Shown here in pieces: positions 1-10,239 of a DNA stretch of 64,000 nt. Position numbers and translations under genes: made by a program. The DNA is from Limnephilus marmoratus (lineage: Eukaryota > Arthropoda > Insecta > Trichoptera > Limnephilidae). The stretch spans positions 51,109,819 through 51,173,818 of the forward strand of contig OU862908.1 in NCBI GenBank assembly GCA_917880885.1, written 5' to 3'. Under the pieces are notes generated by a model that did no database searches, was not told the DNA's origin, and saw nothing but the letters and a program-made list of their open reading frames with translations. How positions within the stretch are numbered: position 1 is the stretch's first letter; each line of letters opens with the position of its first letter.

Positions 1-440
1 ATCAGCTGGGCATCATTTTATTTGTTTTTTTTTACAAATCGCCCAACTTATCCAAATTCAATTAACGCCGGAAGATTAATCCGATTACAGAGCTTTATTT
101 ATTTAAATTTGTGTTTCTTTTGGGCGTTTTTATCACTTTTTATGCCTTCAACAGACGATAATAAAAATGCATGAATAATGCAACGTGCATCCATTATCAT
201 ATTAACTCCTGACCGCGACCGTTGAATGACAGCTGGAAATTAGTGCTTCCAACTAACAAGTTATTAAATGAGTCATGCAGTCCGACGTAGGTTATATTCA
301 TTATACCTTTTTATTTCATATCAAAAATATTATAATCTACGAAGTACAATAATGGTCGCGGAGGTGGCCATTTCACCCACATTGCTTACCTACCTGTAAC
401 GGACGTATCAGCGTCGCCACAAGACTATAAAAAAGTACCG
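1..440. other. AT-rich stretch with no recognised gene
   Basis: Nothing supportable is seen here: no convincing coding frame, RNA gene or repeat that recurs elsewhere in the window. Confidence 0.5.
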
Positions 441-980
441 GGTTTTTAGTGCACGAACAGGATGGTGGTGATGGAAAATAATAAAACTGACCTCCCGTGC
501 ACCCAGTGCCTGATGCGTGAAGGACACTGGATGTGCTTAATCCTCTGCCTGATCCTGGCGCCTGGCGGTTGCCAAAGTAGGGCCGGCTCTTCTGGAGGAG
601 TGTTGGCACCAGGACTGAAGACAGGCAGAGGTCGGCGGGGGAGGCAGCTGAGTGATAATAAATTTCCCAGTAGGAATAATAACACGAGTTGACTGTAGAG
701 AAGAACTAATTTATTATGAGAAATACGCGCCCTTTTATACCCTAATCTGGGCAAAAAGGTGATCACATGGTACATTTATGGGGTGGGGGGTTGGACCTCG
801 CCCGTAAGTATAAATACGCCGACTTTCTTGTCGCACTTCATTTTGCTTGTGTCGCTCAAGAAAGTGGTCGATTAAAATCATTATTTAATAATAATTCTAT
901 AGGTTATAACATAGTTTTTATAAAGTATTTCTTAATTCTAACATGTATGTACGGGTATTCTTTACCCGTAGATTTTTAGT
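441..980. other. Unrecognised GC-richer segment, possible LTR fragment
   Basis: This stretch is richer in G+C than its surroundings. Open frames lie on both strands (462-692 plus, 446-775 minus), but neither resembles a known protein. On the minus strand near 740 there is a TATAAAAG box followed by an AATAAA-like word about 30 bases on, which would suit a retrotransposon LTR. No paired LTR, primer site or target duplication was found, so this is a guess. Small inverted repeats occur at 503-508/525-530 and 950-957/963-970. Confidence 0.2.
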
Positions 981-1082
981 TTAATGAATTTAGGAACAAT
1001 TTTGGAAATGTTTACCATTTGTTGGTAGGTATTTGAGTTTAATTTAAGTTTGCAAAGTGATGTGAAGAAGTTAGTATTTTCC

Positions 1083-1145
1083 CCAGGTTCCTCGTAAGAC
1101 TGGCTACCGAAACCGGTTTGTCTCGTCGTCTTACGAGGTTCCTGG
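1083..1145. repeat. Hairpin H1 of the hairpin cluster
   Basis: A perfect 11-bp stem (1090-1100 with 1128-1138, CCTCGTAAGAC with GTCTTACGAGG) encloses a 27-base loop. It is extended outward, past a TT/TT internal loop, by a further 5 bp (1083-1087 with 1141-1145). The geometry matches H2. Function unknown. Confidence 0.7.
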
Positions 1146-1267
1146 ATTTTTAAAATGGAAAAAGACTGTTTTTTGATCGGAATTTTTCTAAGTACAAAAT
1201 TTGTGCGCAAAAGCATATAGCGTTGGCAGTTTAAGAGTTACAATGTGTATTTATGGCTCTATGGATG

Positions 1268-1316
1268 CCCCGTAGGACTCTGCACTGAAATGTCTTAGTT
1301 TCAGTGTCCTACGGGG
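1268..1316. repeat. Hairpin H2 of the hairpin cluster
   Basis: A perfect 11-bp stem, CCCCGTAGGAC (1268-1278) with GTCCTACGGGG (1306-1316), closes a loop of exactly 27 bases, as in H1. The loop itself can form an inner 7-bp stem (ACTGAAA 1284-1290 with TTTCAGT 1299-1305). Confidence 0.7.
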
Positions 1317-1450
1317 TGTTTAAACGAAGTTATATTAAAATATGGTGTATTTTTGACTAATATGACGGCCCTTAATAGGGACACCCAAATTGGTGTTTTG
1401 GCTTTGTAGCCGGAAAAATAGCCCTGAAGGCGATGAAATAATAAGTTTAG

Positions 1451-1506
1451 GATGTCTCCTGGTGGCAACTTGGTAACCAAGTTTTTACTTGTGTCACCAG
1501 GGCATC
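1451..1506. repeat. Hairpin H3 of the hairpin cluster
   Basis: Outer pairing is GATG (1451-1454) with CATC (1503-1506), then CCTGGTG (1458-1464) with CACCAGG (1495-1501). The loop contains an almost perfect palindrome, AACTTGGT (1467-1474) with ACCAAGTT (1476-1483). H3 is homologous to H4, and the differences keep the stem paired. Confidence 0.7.
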
Positions 1507-1602
1507 TGTGTATTAAGAAAATGACATTTAAAATTGAAAAAATGTGTTTTGAAAAAGATCGTTGCTGGCGGCACGGTATTATTGAACTTCGTGGCCAGGA
1601 CG

Positions 1603-1800
1603 AAAAAAAGGCCCTACAAAGGGCCATAATTAAAATAGAGAGCAGCCCGCTTGGCGGAGCTGCCGCCTCCTGCAGAGCCATAACAGCAGAGCGGCAAGGG
1701 AGGGAAGGCAAATGGCCCTTTTTAGGGCCTTAGCCTAAGGCTGGAAATTAAGGCCCTCAAAGGGGTCTTAATTAAAAATAAAAAGGAGGCTAGTCAGCCT
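1603..1800. repeat. Run of small hairpins between H3 and H4
   Basis: At least six further local inverted repeats follow one another. They are GGCCC/GGGCC at 1610-1625; a 9-bp stem with a bulged A at 1642-1663; GGCCCT/AGGGCC at 1714-1729; GCCTTAG/CTAAGGC at 1727-1741; a 12-bp stem with G-T pairs and a CAAA loop at 1746-1773; and AGGCT/AGCCT at 1787-1800. Smaller ones precede H3 (ACACC/GGTGT at 1381-1396 and GGCT/AGCC at 1400-1411). This density is unlike the flanking AT-rich DNA. Confidence 0.55.
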
Positions 1801-1865
1801 GGTTGCCTTTGGAGGCGTAAATAAGCATAAATAAAGTATTAATTGTTAAAATTATAGGATTCTAG

Positions 1866-1921
1866 AATGTCTCCCGGTGCAAACTTGGCACACAAGCTTT
1901 ATTTGGTTGCACCGGGGCATT
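1866..1921. repeat. Hairpin H4 of the hairpin cluster
   Basis: A perfect 10-bp stem, CCCGGTGCAA (1873-1882) with TTGCACCGGG (1907-1916), is extended by AATG (1866-1869) with CATT (1918-1921). Loop and flanks are homologous to H3. Relative to H3, GATG/CATC has become AATG/CATT and CCTGGTG/CACCAGG has become CCCGGTG/CACCGGG, so both arms changed together. Confidence 0.7.
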
Positions 1922-2156
1922 GTACATGAGCAAAACATATAAGATTAAAAATTAAGAAATGAGGGAGAGCAACACGTCGGTTACACTACCCATTAATTAT
2001 ACTAGATACTTATTGACAGATATTTCTTCAGTTCAAAAGCATTACAGAAAAGGTTTTAACAGATCTACTAACTATGCAGTCGGGGGAAAATGTTATAGCA
2101 TATTATAATTCATAAATGGTTATTTTTAAAAAATAACTCACTCAATCTAAACATCT

Positions 2157-2998
2157 CTATCCTATGGTAACGATCATAATTCGCGAGATATCAGTAAATA
2201 TATATTTAATTTTTTTTACATTAACTCCACACAGGAGGCCCTGATAAAAATAAATTCCCTCAGGGCCTATGTCAGATGCTGTGTGGAGGGTTTTTTTAAG
2301 GAGAGGAAGGAATGAACATTGGTCCAATTGGAACAATGAACCCATATTGATGGGTCTCTTCAAGAGTAGGAAGGAGAAAACACAGAGGCCGGCAAATCGT
2401 TCCACAGCCGAGCTGTTGAACACAAGAACGAGTCGAAGAAGCGACCCGTTCTCATGTGACAAATGTCAACCATGTTGGGCACGCGTTTGGCGTGTTTCCC
2501 GACTATGCACCGGTGCCGAAGGGATCAATTACGCTAGTTCCGGAGTTGACGGAGCATCTTCCATTGTAATACCGGTAGAACAAGGATAGCTTTCCCACCC
2601 GACGCCTGTTCTCTAAAGATTGCAATCCGTTAAGATGGGAGAATCTCTCAAACGGACCGCCCGTTTTTGCAGAGAGTCGAGGGTATTTTTCAGGTATTTT
2701 GGTGCTCCAGACCAGAGGTAGCTGCCAAATTCAACCGTGGGGCGCACTTGTGATTTTTACAGGATTAGCAGTTGTGTACTATTAAAGTATCTGCGTGCCC
2801 GGTACAGTACGCCCAGTTTTTGGGAGGCTAACTTTACTCTGGCTTTGATGTAGCCCCCATATCTAAGCTGGTCACTTAGAGTTACACCAAGCATATCAAT
2901 GGAGGGCCTGTTCGGAAGATTGATTCCGTTGAAGGAGACTAATTTTTCATTTCGATCCCTTTTAGACGTAATCAGACATGGTTGGATATTTGAAACAT
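2157..2998 (-). pseudogene. Non-LTR retrotransposon (LINE), 3' part, decayed
   Basis: Read on the minus strand from about 2960 down, broken frames encode the C-terminal part of a LINE reverse transcriptase. A segment like LYKSQVRPTVEFGSYLWSGA is recognisable, followed by HSRETRQ and FNSSAVERF, the usual order in jockey/CR1-type proteins. Several frame changes and stops separate the pieces. The 3' end near 2217 has the ACACAGGAGGCCCTG tail shared with repeats near 26.4, 59.5 and 60.1 kb. A second copy of this segment lies at 37930-38700. Confidence 0.75.
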
Positions 2999-3097
2999 TG
3001 AATTAAACGATATATATAATGTTCTTTTTGTTTTAACTTTTGATCAACTTATTGTCTCGGTGACCGGACAACTCAACAATTTACAATTTCATCATCA

Positions 3098-3179
3098 TTT
3101 GAAAAGTCAATAAAAGTGATGAAAAAATCTTACGTTAGGTTGTGGGCTACTTTTTCATCACTTTTAATGACTTTTCAAA
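3098..3179. repeat. 82-base hairpin, 29-bp stem
   Basis: Arms 3098-3126 and 3151-3179 pair over 29 bp with one mismatch, around a 24-base loop. The size suits a pre-miRNA or a very short foldback transposon. No second copy was noticed in the window. Confidence 0.65.
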
Positions 3180-5968
3180 GGGTGCTAAAATTTCGCTTTG
3201 TAACTAAAATTCCACATTAATTAATATATTATTTTACAGGCTTGATTTTGATACTTCTTGTAAAAAATTACAACATAGCAATTTTCAAAGAAGAGAGAAA
3301 GAAAATATATAAGTCCTACTTAACTTAATTTGAAATAACTGCATAAACGTTGGTTTTGTCATCCAACCTTATTCTTTAATCAATTTTAATGTCCATACAC
3401 AGCTCTGTCTCATTAGTCATTATGCACATCCCTGACTTTGCCAGTGCAAACATATAATTTATTAATTTAATTTTAATTTTTTTTTTCAATACCAATTTTA
3501 CATATTTTATAGCACGGGTAACCAACCCAGGAGGCCAACATTATATAAATAATTATACTATAAAAAATTTTACTATTGAATAAAATTAAAAAGTAATGTG
3601 CATTCATATATTAATAAAATATTATGGTGATTTTGGGCTAATGTGAAAAATAGTGTTATTTTCATAATTAATTTAACCCAATTTGTTCTCCGTCCATATG
3701 GAATTTAATTTTTAAAAATTTAAGAGGATAACCAGAGGAAACCATTTTTAAATCAGATTTTAGACGTATTGACTCTTTTCCACAAAAAAAATTAAATTCA
3801 TTGTTCTTTTATCTAGTAAACAAACGCTTGTTTTAAATTTTGAGAGAAAATGTTTATTTTTAGTATAATACCTTATAATACCTTAATATTTTAGTATAAT
3901 TTAGTATAGGTTATACCATTTACGGTTATACCATAATAAGGTTACCATAATAAGGTTATACCATACGTTGACAGATTTGTTAAATTTTCAAAAAAAAATT
4001 ATTATACAACACCCATTTCAAATCATATAATCATACAGTAAAATAAATCAATTAATTATCTGGTAAACGCATGTTTCAGAATTTAAATTTTAGTTTAAAT
4101 AAAATCATTAAGATGAAGTTGTACGTGAAATCCCATTTAAAAAATCTTTACGGTGAATCGGCTTACATTATGAACATCAAAAAATATGCTACGGATAAAT
4201 TAAAGCTTTTACTAGCTCTTCTATGTATTGGAAATACAATAAAATTATTATTTACGTAACAAAAAATATAAGCGTAAACCACCAAAAAAAATGTTTTTTC
4301 ATGATCTAACTATGAAGTAATACAAGAAACAATTTTTAAAAAATACCCCTTTATGGCTAAAACTATTTTTGAGGTTTTCCATGTTCTAACTTTTTTCGTT
4401 CTTATAAAATTATGCACAAAATAAATCAAAACCACTTTTTCGCTTACTTGCCTCGTGCAAATAAGACGCTCGATTTAAAAATTTTGCAGGCATGAGATTC
4501 GAAATATTTCTATCGTTTATATTCCTCTTAAAGATATATACGTACGAAAATTGGTCTATTTGTGTATTTATTTGCGCACTTACAAACTAATATATTTCAG
4601 ATTTTTTTAACATTCTTATTTTGCTTAGACATTATTGAAAAATGATAAATACTTATGATAAAAAAATAATTACAAAAAGTACATAATTTTAATAGTTTTA
4701 TCATCACGTCTTTCAGCATTTTTGGATGTAGGTATAAATTAAATCAAATTTGGAATGAAATAAAATCGAAATTGAGTTATAATTTATAAAGCTGGTACGG
4801 AGAATAATTAATCTTTCTCGTTGGAACCGCCCTGTCCGATCGTAAGAACATCTTTCGACGAAATGTGAATTCCCGGTCGCTGGCTGGTTAAAGGCCTTTA
4901 ACTACAGATACCTACATATTATTTTAGCCACGGGGTGGGTATAATAATTAGATTCGTAGCAACTGTGTTGATGTCAAATGAATTATCAAATTTCCGAACA
5001 TTTGTGAATAATTTTCTCTTTAAAATCTTCCAAGATGTGGGTATTTCGTTGTGGTTCTCGTTACTCTTCTTTCAAGGCATGAGTCACGATAAAAAATCAA
5101 TACCACGGACTGTTCACAAAATTGCGAGTTTAATTCTAAAACATTGAAATCACTTCAAATGCCTTTTATCGTTGACATTTCTTGACCTTTTATCATAAAT
5201 ACCACGTCCAATCATCCAAATCGCACGACGGATAATATTGGGTTATTATTACTCAATTAATAACGATCATAATTTATTTTTTTTATTTATTTATTTATTA
5301 TTAATTTCAATAGCAAGGTTTGTACATGTATGTATAATGTATAGTATAAGTATAGATCCATTTTTTTTTTTCACAGACCTCCTCACTAGGATTTCCTGTT
5401 CTGAGGTGGCCTGTAGTTTTTTAAAATATTTGTATTTGGTTATGGATTGACTTTATATCGGATTCATGATGTTTGTAATTTTATTATCACTTTGATCTCT
5501 CAGCCATGTTTTTACTTTTGTTTTAAATATGTTAATTAGTTATTAGTCATCAGTTATTACAATACACCTTTATAATCAAATCTATAGACATCGCATTAAA
5601 ATAATTGAGACGATAATCGATTTATACATTAAAGTTAATTTTCCCCATTGAAATCATGTTCTATATCTATTTGCAATCGCTGCGCTGTAACGTACGAGTA
5701 TACCACCAATCTCTCTATCCACTTATATTAGGTAAGTGGTGAATATTACCAACACAATTATTTATGACTACGATCGACTTAAAAGGTAAACGTTGCGCGT
5801 TGCTCAATTTCACTTCTTAAGGTGTTATTGATTGTAACTGGGTTTAGTTATCTATCAGTACAGATAGGCACTGAAATGTTTTAATGAAATTGAAATTTAC
5901 GGTCCCGAGGCACACTTAGTAAAAGCAATCGACTTTAGAAAAATGCCTTTCAATGCATTTTTGTTAAA
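3180..5968. other. AT-rich intergenic stretch
   Basis: No gene or complete element is recognised. A degenerate run of GGTTATACCATA-like units lies at about 3905-3966, and short TTTA runs at about 5278-5300. The open frames here (such as 4071-4259 and 4935-5147) look like chance frames in AT-rich DNA. Confidence 0.5.
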
Positions 5969-6165
5969 CTAGCGGACCCGGAAATTCGGCGTAAAAATTC
6001 ATTTACTTTTAGAATTTTCAGATATAGACAGTGACCTACCTCTTGTTCTGAAGTGAAAATTCCATCAATCCGGAATTAAACTGTAGATTTGCATAAAAAT
6101 CAAATCTACGCCGTCCGCCCGGTGCCTGCCCGCCCGCCACAGTCATTCTTCTTTATGTAATACTA
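5969..6165 (+). repeat. Dispersed repeat of the ACTAGC-GACCCGG type, copy 1
   Basis: It begins with ACTAGCGGACCCGG and contains TTTCATCAATC-like and GTAGATTTGCATAAAAATC segments that recur at 52500-52560. The ACTAGC(T/C)GACCCGG opening is a common signature of old non-LTR-type repeats in insects; assigning it to a clade is inference. Confidence 0.5.
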
Positions 6166-6167
6166 GC

Positions 6168-6526
6168 CGACCCGGCCACGCGTTGCCGTGGCTAACGAAA
6201 CACAACGCCATCTACTAGATGGTTACCCAACCTGGATAACTAAGTGTTGTGTCGATAAATTAACTCACACCGCCATCTGTTAGCAACTTATGGAATTTAC
6301 AAATAAGTAATTACAAAGCATTGTCCTTTAACAAACATTTGATGAAAATTTATTTCGCAATAATAAATATTGAGGCCAATAATCGAGTTAAAAACCATCC
6401 TATCTTTTCAGTTGGACCAAATTACATACAGTAAGCCAAATTTCATCAAAATCGGTTAAGTATTTCCAGAGTTTATCTCGAACAAACATCGTGAGGCGAG
6501 ATTTTTATATATATAAAGATATCAAA
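6168..6526 (+). repeat. Dispersed repeat of the ACTAGC-GACCCGG type, copy 2
   Basis: It starts ACTAGCCGACCCGG and ends in GCGAGATTTTTATATATATA. It carries the AAATTTCATCAAAATCGGTT word typical of RTE-like 3' ends in insects. No open frame remains. Confidence 0.55.
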
Positions 6527-6800
6527 GAAAGAATTGACGAAATATTTTATTGCAGGTTGCAGGCATATTTATCGCTAGCACCTATCAATACCACACAGTG
6601 TTGCCAAGTGCTTTGTTTTTACCATGTTTCTACCTCCATATATTTTTTCAAAAAACCGTATCGAACAGAACTTTTTTTTTACCGGTCAACATCAGTGGGA
6701 TTCCTTTTTTGTATGGGTCACGCAAGGAAATCTTGAATGTAGTTCTTGAACTTCAGCACTGTCACAATTTCTCTTAAATCTAATTTAACTTTGTCAATAA

Positions 6801-7392
6801 GGGACCATCTATAAATTACGTCACACGTCCGGGAGGTAGGGGAGTAGAGAAGTGTGACAAGGGGCATGGGAGGTCATCAGCTCTGTGACGTCACATGTAA
6901 ATATTTGATACGATGTTGATTTTATTAAAAAATAATAAAAATAAAATTTTGAACTACTGTTTTGATTATTTTTGTATAATTGCAATTTTTTTTAATTTCT
7001 TCGGCATTAACTATGTTAACAATTTCCAGACATTTTGTATTGAAGAATTTTAATTTTCAATGTTACTTTATTACTTTATATTTTTAATTTTCTGCTTACA
7101 TTTATTACTTTATATTTTAAATTTTCTGCAAGCGGTTTCGACACATCCGAGTTTTAAGTTTTCTAGTGATGTTTCGAAACACGGATGTTTCGAAACCGGT
7201 AGCAGAAAGTTTAAAATATGCGGTAACAAATGTACATTGAAAATTAAATCTCTTCAAAACAAAATGTAAAATTTCAAAATATGTGACGTCACACTAGGGG
7301 GTAGGGGGTCTCACAAATGTGACGATGTGTGACAAGGACGCGGGGGGATCAAAAAATCATGAAATTCGGGTGACGTAATTTATGGGTGGCCC
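6801..7392. mobile_element. MITE with GGG...TAAATTACGTCAC terminal repeats
   Basis: Terminal inverted repeats are GGGACCATCTATAAATTACG (from 6801) and, reversed, GGGCCACCCATAAATTACG (to 7392). Both are followed inward by TCAC and a G-rich stretch. ATAA flanks both sides (6797-6800 and 7393-7396), a likely target duplication. It is about 592 bp and has no coding capacity. The same general design (GGG end, then ...ACGT...) recurs at 18.3, 29.2 and 53.1 kb. Confidence 0.7.
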
Positions 7393-7410
7393 ATAAGTAA
7401 TATTAATATA

Positions 7411-7565
7411 TAAATAAATGAAGACAATATAAGCGAAACTCAATCAAACATCTGGAAACAGAAAAATCAGAAAAACATATTGACACCTCTGGGACCTCCT
7501 GGGTTCGAGTCCGCTTATATTGTATTCATTTATTTAAATATTACAATTTGAGGTTTTACTCATAA
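7411..7565. repeat. Foldback with tRNA B-box-like loop
   Basis: Arms 7411-7435 and 7512-7536 pair over 25 bp with one mismatch. The 76-base loop includes CCTGGGTTCGAGTC, which resembles a tRNA T-arm (pol III B box). A tail containing AATTTGAGGTTTTACTC follows. The tail and a similar arm recur at 42866-42985 inside odr4. Confidence 0.6.
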
Positions 7566-7740
7566 AGTTAAAATAAAATATAAAATATTAATATAATAAT
7601 AAAAATAAGAGTCAGAATAATAGAAGAGATTGTATGAGACGTTTCAGACGTTGTATGAATGTAAACGAGGCAAGGAATGTGTGCCAAGACCGAGATGTTT
7701 GGCGGTCCGTCCTCTCTGCCTACCCCTGCGGAGAAACGGC

Positions 7741-7766
7741 GTGATGGTTAGTTAGTTAGTTAGTTA
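7741..7766. repeat. GTTA microsatellite
   Basis: About five tandem GTTA units. Confidence 0.8.
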
Positions 7767-8590
7767 CAAAAATAAATTAATGAAAAAATCATGTGGGTAA
7801 CTTTAATTAGCACCTGCAAAATGTAGAAAAAAAATAGTGGATTTTTGGGGGAATTCTTTCTCCCTCATCTCATCGTCCTGAAAAAGGTTATTTCTAAAAA
7901 AATATATTTATTCTAATAAGTAAGTACCACAATTTAAACTCAATTACGGTAAAAGAATACTATTTTTTAAAGCAAAAACTCCAAAAAAAATTTGCACGGT
8001 GGTTTTTTTTTCAAAACCATTATTCAAAGATACAAAAAATATTCAAATGAAAATAATGAAATGATTGTTTTTGATAAAGCATTATAGATTCTTTACATTT
8101 ATAATACCACTTTTTATATTTTTTCTCAATAAAAAGCTTACGAAAACATGTTTTTTATCCTTCAAATCATGGTAAAAATGTTATTTTTACCCCTGAAACA
8201 TGGTTTTTTATTTTTCGGACATGGCAACACTGCTACTACGTAACTTTCCGGTAAGTTTGCAACATTAAACGTTACTTCACATTATCTAACAATAGATAAT
8301 AATAGTAATTTGATCGTAGGCTGATCTTATTATCTCTGTTCGTAAAGTAGGTGGGTACCTACTATAAATAAAGTTTTTTTTCTCGTTGGACACCCATGTT
8401 GTTGATGGAGAAATTACGTGCCTTGATTTATTAAATTAATGATAATCTCTCTAAAATGTCAGCATATTAGCTCATGTTGACGCAACTATGTATATACATC
8501 TCCCTCCTACCTACTTTCAATCATGTACTTTTCATATCTAAAAATATGTGCGGATATTACCTACATATGATATTTTGGAACAATAACTCC
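7767..8590. other. AT-rich stretch, nothing recognised
   Basis: No coding frame, RNA gene or recurring repeat was identified. Confidence 0.5.
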
Positions 8591-8592
8591 AA

Positions 8593-8990
8593 GGACGGCC
8601 GGCGTGGTCGAGCGGTAAGACTTTTCGGGGATCGAATCCCGGCGTGGGCAAATAAATTTTCTTTGATAAATTGGGTTATTTCACAATTAATTCATTTAAA
8701 ATAATATATAGTATATTTGCGGCACGTTCCAGAGTGGAAGATACTCTCAGTATCGCCCTGGTGTAAGACCACCATTCAGAATTGAAACATTGCTTGAAAT
8801 GGCTTTAGCCGTGTTTGGTGACCAGATCTGAATAGCCAGGTACCTCCCCACCTTCCTCTTCCCATCTCCTTTCCATCCCCACTACCTTCAGCCTCACAAC
8901 ATACCCCAATTTGGGGATGCCACAGTCTCAACATGTCCAGACGGGAGTAGTTGGGCCTCTTGTGCGGTATTCCTGTAAAAAAAGGAACAA
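8593..8990 (+). repeat. tRNA-derived SINE, family A, copy 1
   Basis: The head carries an A-box-like TGGTCGAGCGG and a B-box-like GGGATCGAATCCC but lacks a normal anticodon arm. The body runs through GCAAATAAATTTT, a GTATCGCCCTGGTGTAAGAC block, GGCTTTAGCCGTGTTTGGTG and CCAGATCTGAATAGCC, and ends in a short A tail. Other full copies are at 22205 and 25114, with partial copies at 16.15, 21.72 and 30.02 kb. The heads of the three full copies differ. Confidence 0.75.
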
Positions 8991-8999
8991 GCAGTTTAC

Positions 9000-9450
9000 T
9001 GAAGTAACCCACAATTTGGAAGGTATGGGTTTCGCCACCCCGGGAACCATTCATTGGATAACCAACATCTCTGCCGTGGGTCACCCCAAGTGGTTCGCTA
9101 CGTTTGGTGACTTTGCAGAGGTGAGGAGTTCATGGGGTCAGGTTTGTCCGGATCTTCGCGGCGGATGCGTCTGTGTACCAACTAGCGTAGCAGGCCGGAT
9201 CGGGAGAGATTGGTTGAGGGAGATCTTTTGACCTATTCATCAGGACTTTCAGCAGGATTTGGACCGTAGTGGAAGGGATGGATTCATTCGTCCGTCACTT
9301 CTGGACACACTGACCCCCAGATTCCTACCCACCCTTCATACTTTTTTCCTTCACGGAACTTCTTCTCCTTTCTTTCCCTAAAAAGACCCTCCACGCAGCA
9401 TCCCCAAAGATGACATAGGCCTTGATGGGAATTATGTGGAGCTAAGGGAA
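9000..9450 (+). repeat. LINE-tail repeat (family B), plus orientation
   Basis: It contains CACCCCAAGTGGTTCGCTAC, GGCCGGATCGGGAGAGA, GGGATGGATTCATTCGTCCG and a C/T-rich stretch, and ends near CCCTCCACGCAGCA. Copies in both orientations occur at 25062-25880, 26406-26865, 59486-59938 and 60075-60420. The terminal block is shared with the LINE relic at 2157, so it is probably a 3' untranslated tail. Open frames in it (such as 8911-9231) are not conserved. Confidence 0.65.
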
Positions 9451-9454
9451 AAAA

Positions 9455-9720
9455 AATACGAGTGTGCTTTAGAGCACACGACTGAAATAAATTTCACTAA
9501 CTTATATCTATCTCCCTCTCAACTTCCGTTCGCCTCGCCCGATCACACTTTTCATAACGCTCTCGTCGCGCATTCACCAGCTTACTCCCCAAGTTAAGCG
9601 TGCGTAAGGGCCCGACCGTTCGCCTTGCCCTATCACACTTTTCGTAACGCTCTCGTCGGGCATTCACCAGCTTACTCCCCAAGTCAAGCGTGCGTAAAGA
9701 AGTTTTACTTCAAAAACCGT
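9455..9720. repeat. Dispersed repeat with internal 91-bp duplication
   Basis: It opens with GTGTGCTTTAGAGCACACGA and closes with GCGTGCGTAAAGAAGTTTTA. The same two ends bound the sequence at 41345-41625. Internally, a unit of about 91 bp (9528 and 9619) is duplicated. Superfamily not recognised. Confidence 0.55.
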
Positions 9721-10222
9721 GCAATTATTATCTTGTATGGTATCTCGGTGACTTTAATATCGATTCTCACGGAAACTTGCGCATTGATCAACTCAGTGAT
9801 TCCTCGGCGCCATAATATCAAATCTCACCTAATCACTGTAGAATCGAACCCTTTTTGTGTAAAATTATTACCTTTATGTGCAATAATTACCTTTTTGTGC
9901 AATTATTACCTCGTATGATATCTCGGTGACTTTAATATCGATTCTTACGGAAACCTGCGCATTGATCAACTCAGTGATTCCTCGGTGTCATAATATCAAA
10001 TCTCACCTAATCACTGTAGAATCGAACCCTTTTTGTGTAAAATTATTACATTTTTGTACAATTATTACCTTTTTGTGTAATTATTACCTCGTATGGTATC
10101 TCGGTGACTTTAATATCGATTCTTACGGAAACTTGCGCATTGATCAACTCAGTGATTCCTCGGTGCCATAATATCAAATCTCACCTAATCACTGTAGAAT
10201 CGAACCATTTTTGTGTAAAATT
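9708..10222. repeat. 178-bp tandem repeat array, about three copies
   Basis: The word TCTCGGTGACTTTAATATCG starts at 9743, 9921 and 10099, giving a strict 178-bp period. Copies are highly similar, with small substitutions, and include short CAATTATTACC sub-repeats between units. Frames across the array encode similar peptides only because the DNA is repeated. Confidence 0.9.
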
Positions 10223-10239
10223 AAAAGACAGATTCTTTC

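Noticed and set aside
446..775. 109-codon minus frame and overlapping 76-codon plus frame near 0.5 kb
   Set aside because: Neither resembles a known protein, and both arise from the same GC-richer segment; not supported as genes.
8911..9231. 106-codon frame
   Set aside because: Lies across the SINE A / LINE-tail B junction and is not kept in other copies of those repeats.
9708..10222. Possible CRISPR-like array
   Set aside because: Repeat units are 178 bp with no unique spacers, and this is eukaryotic DNA.
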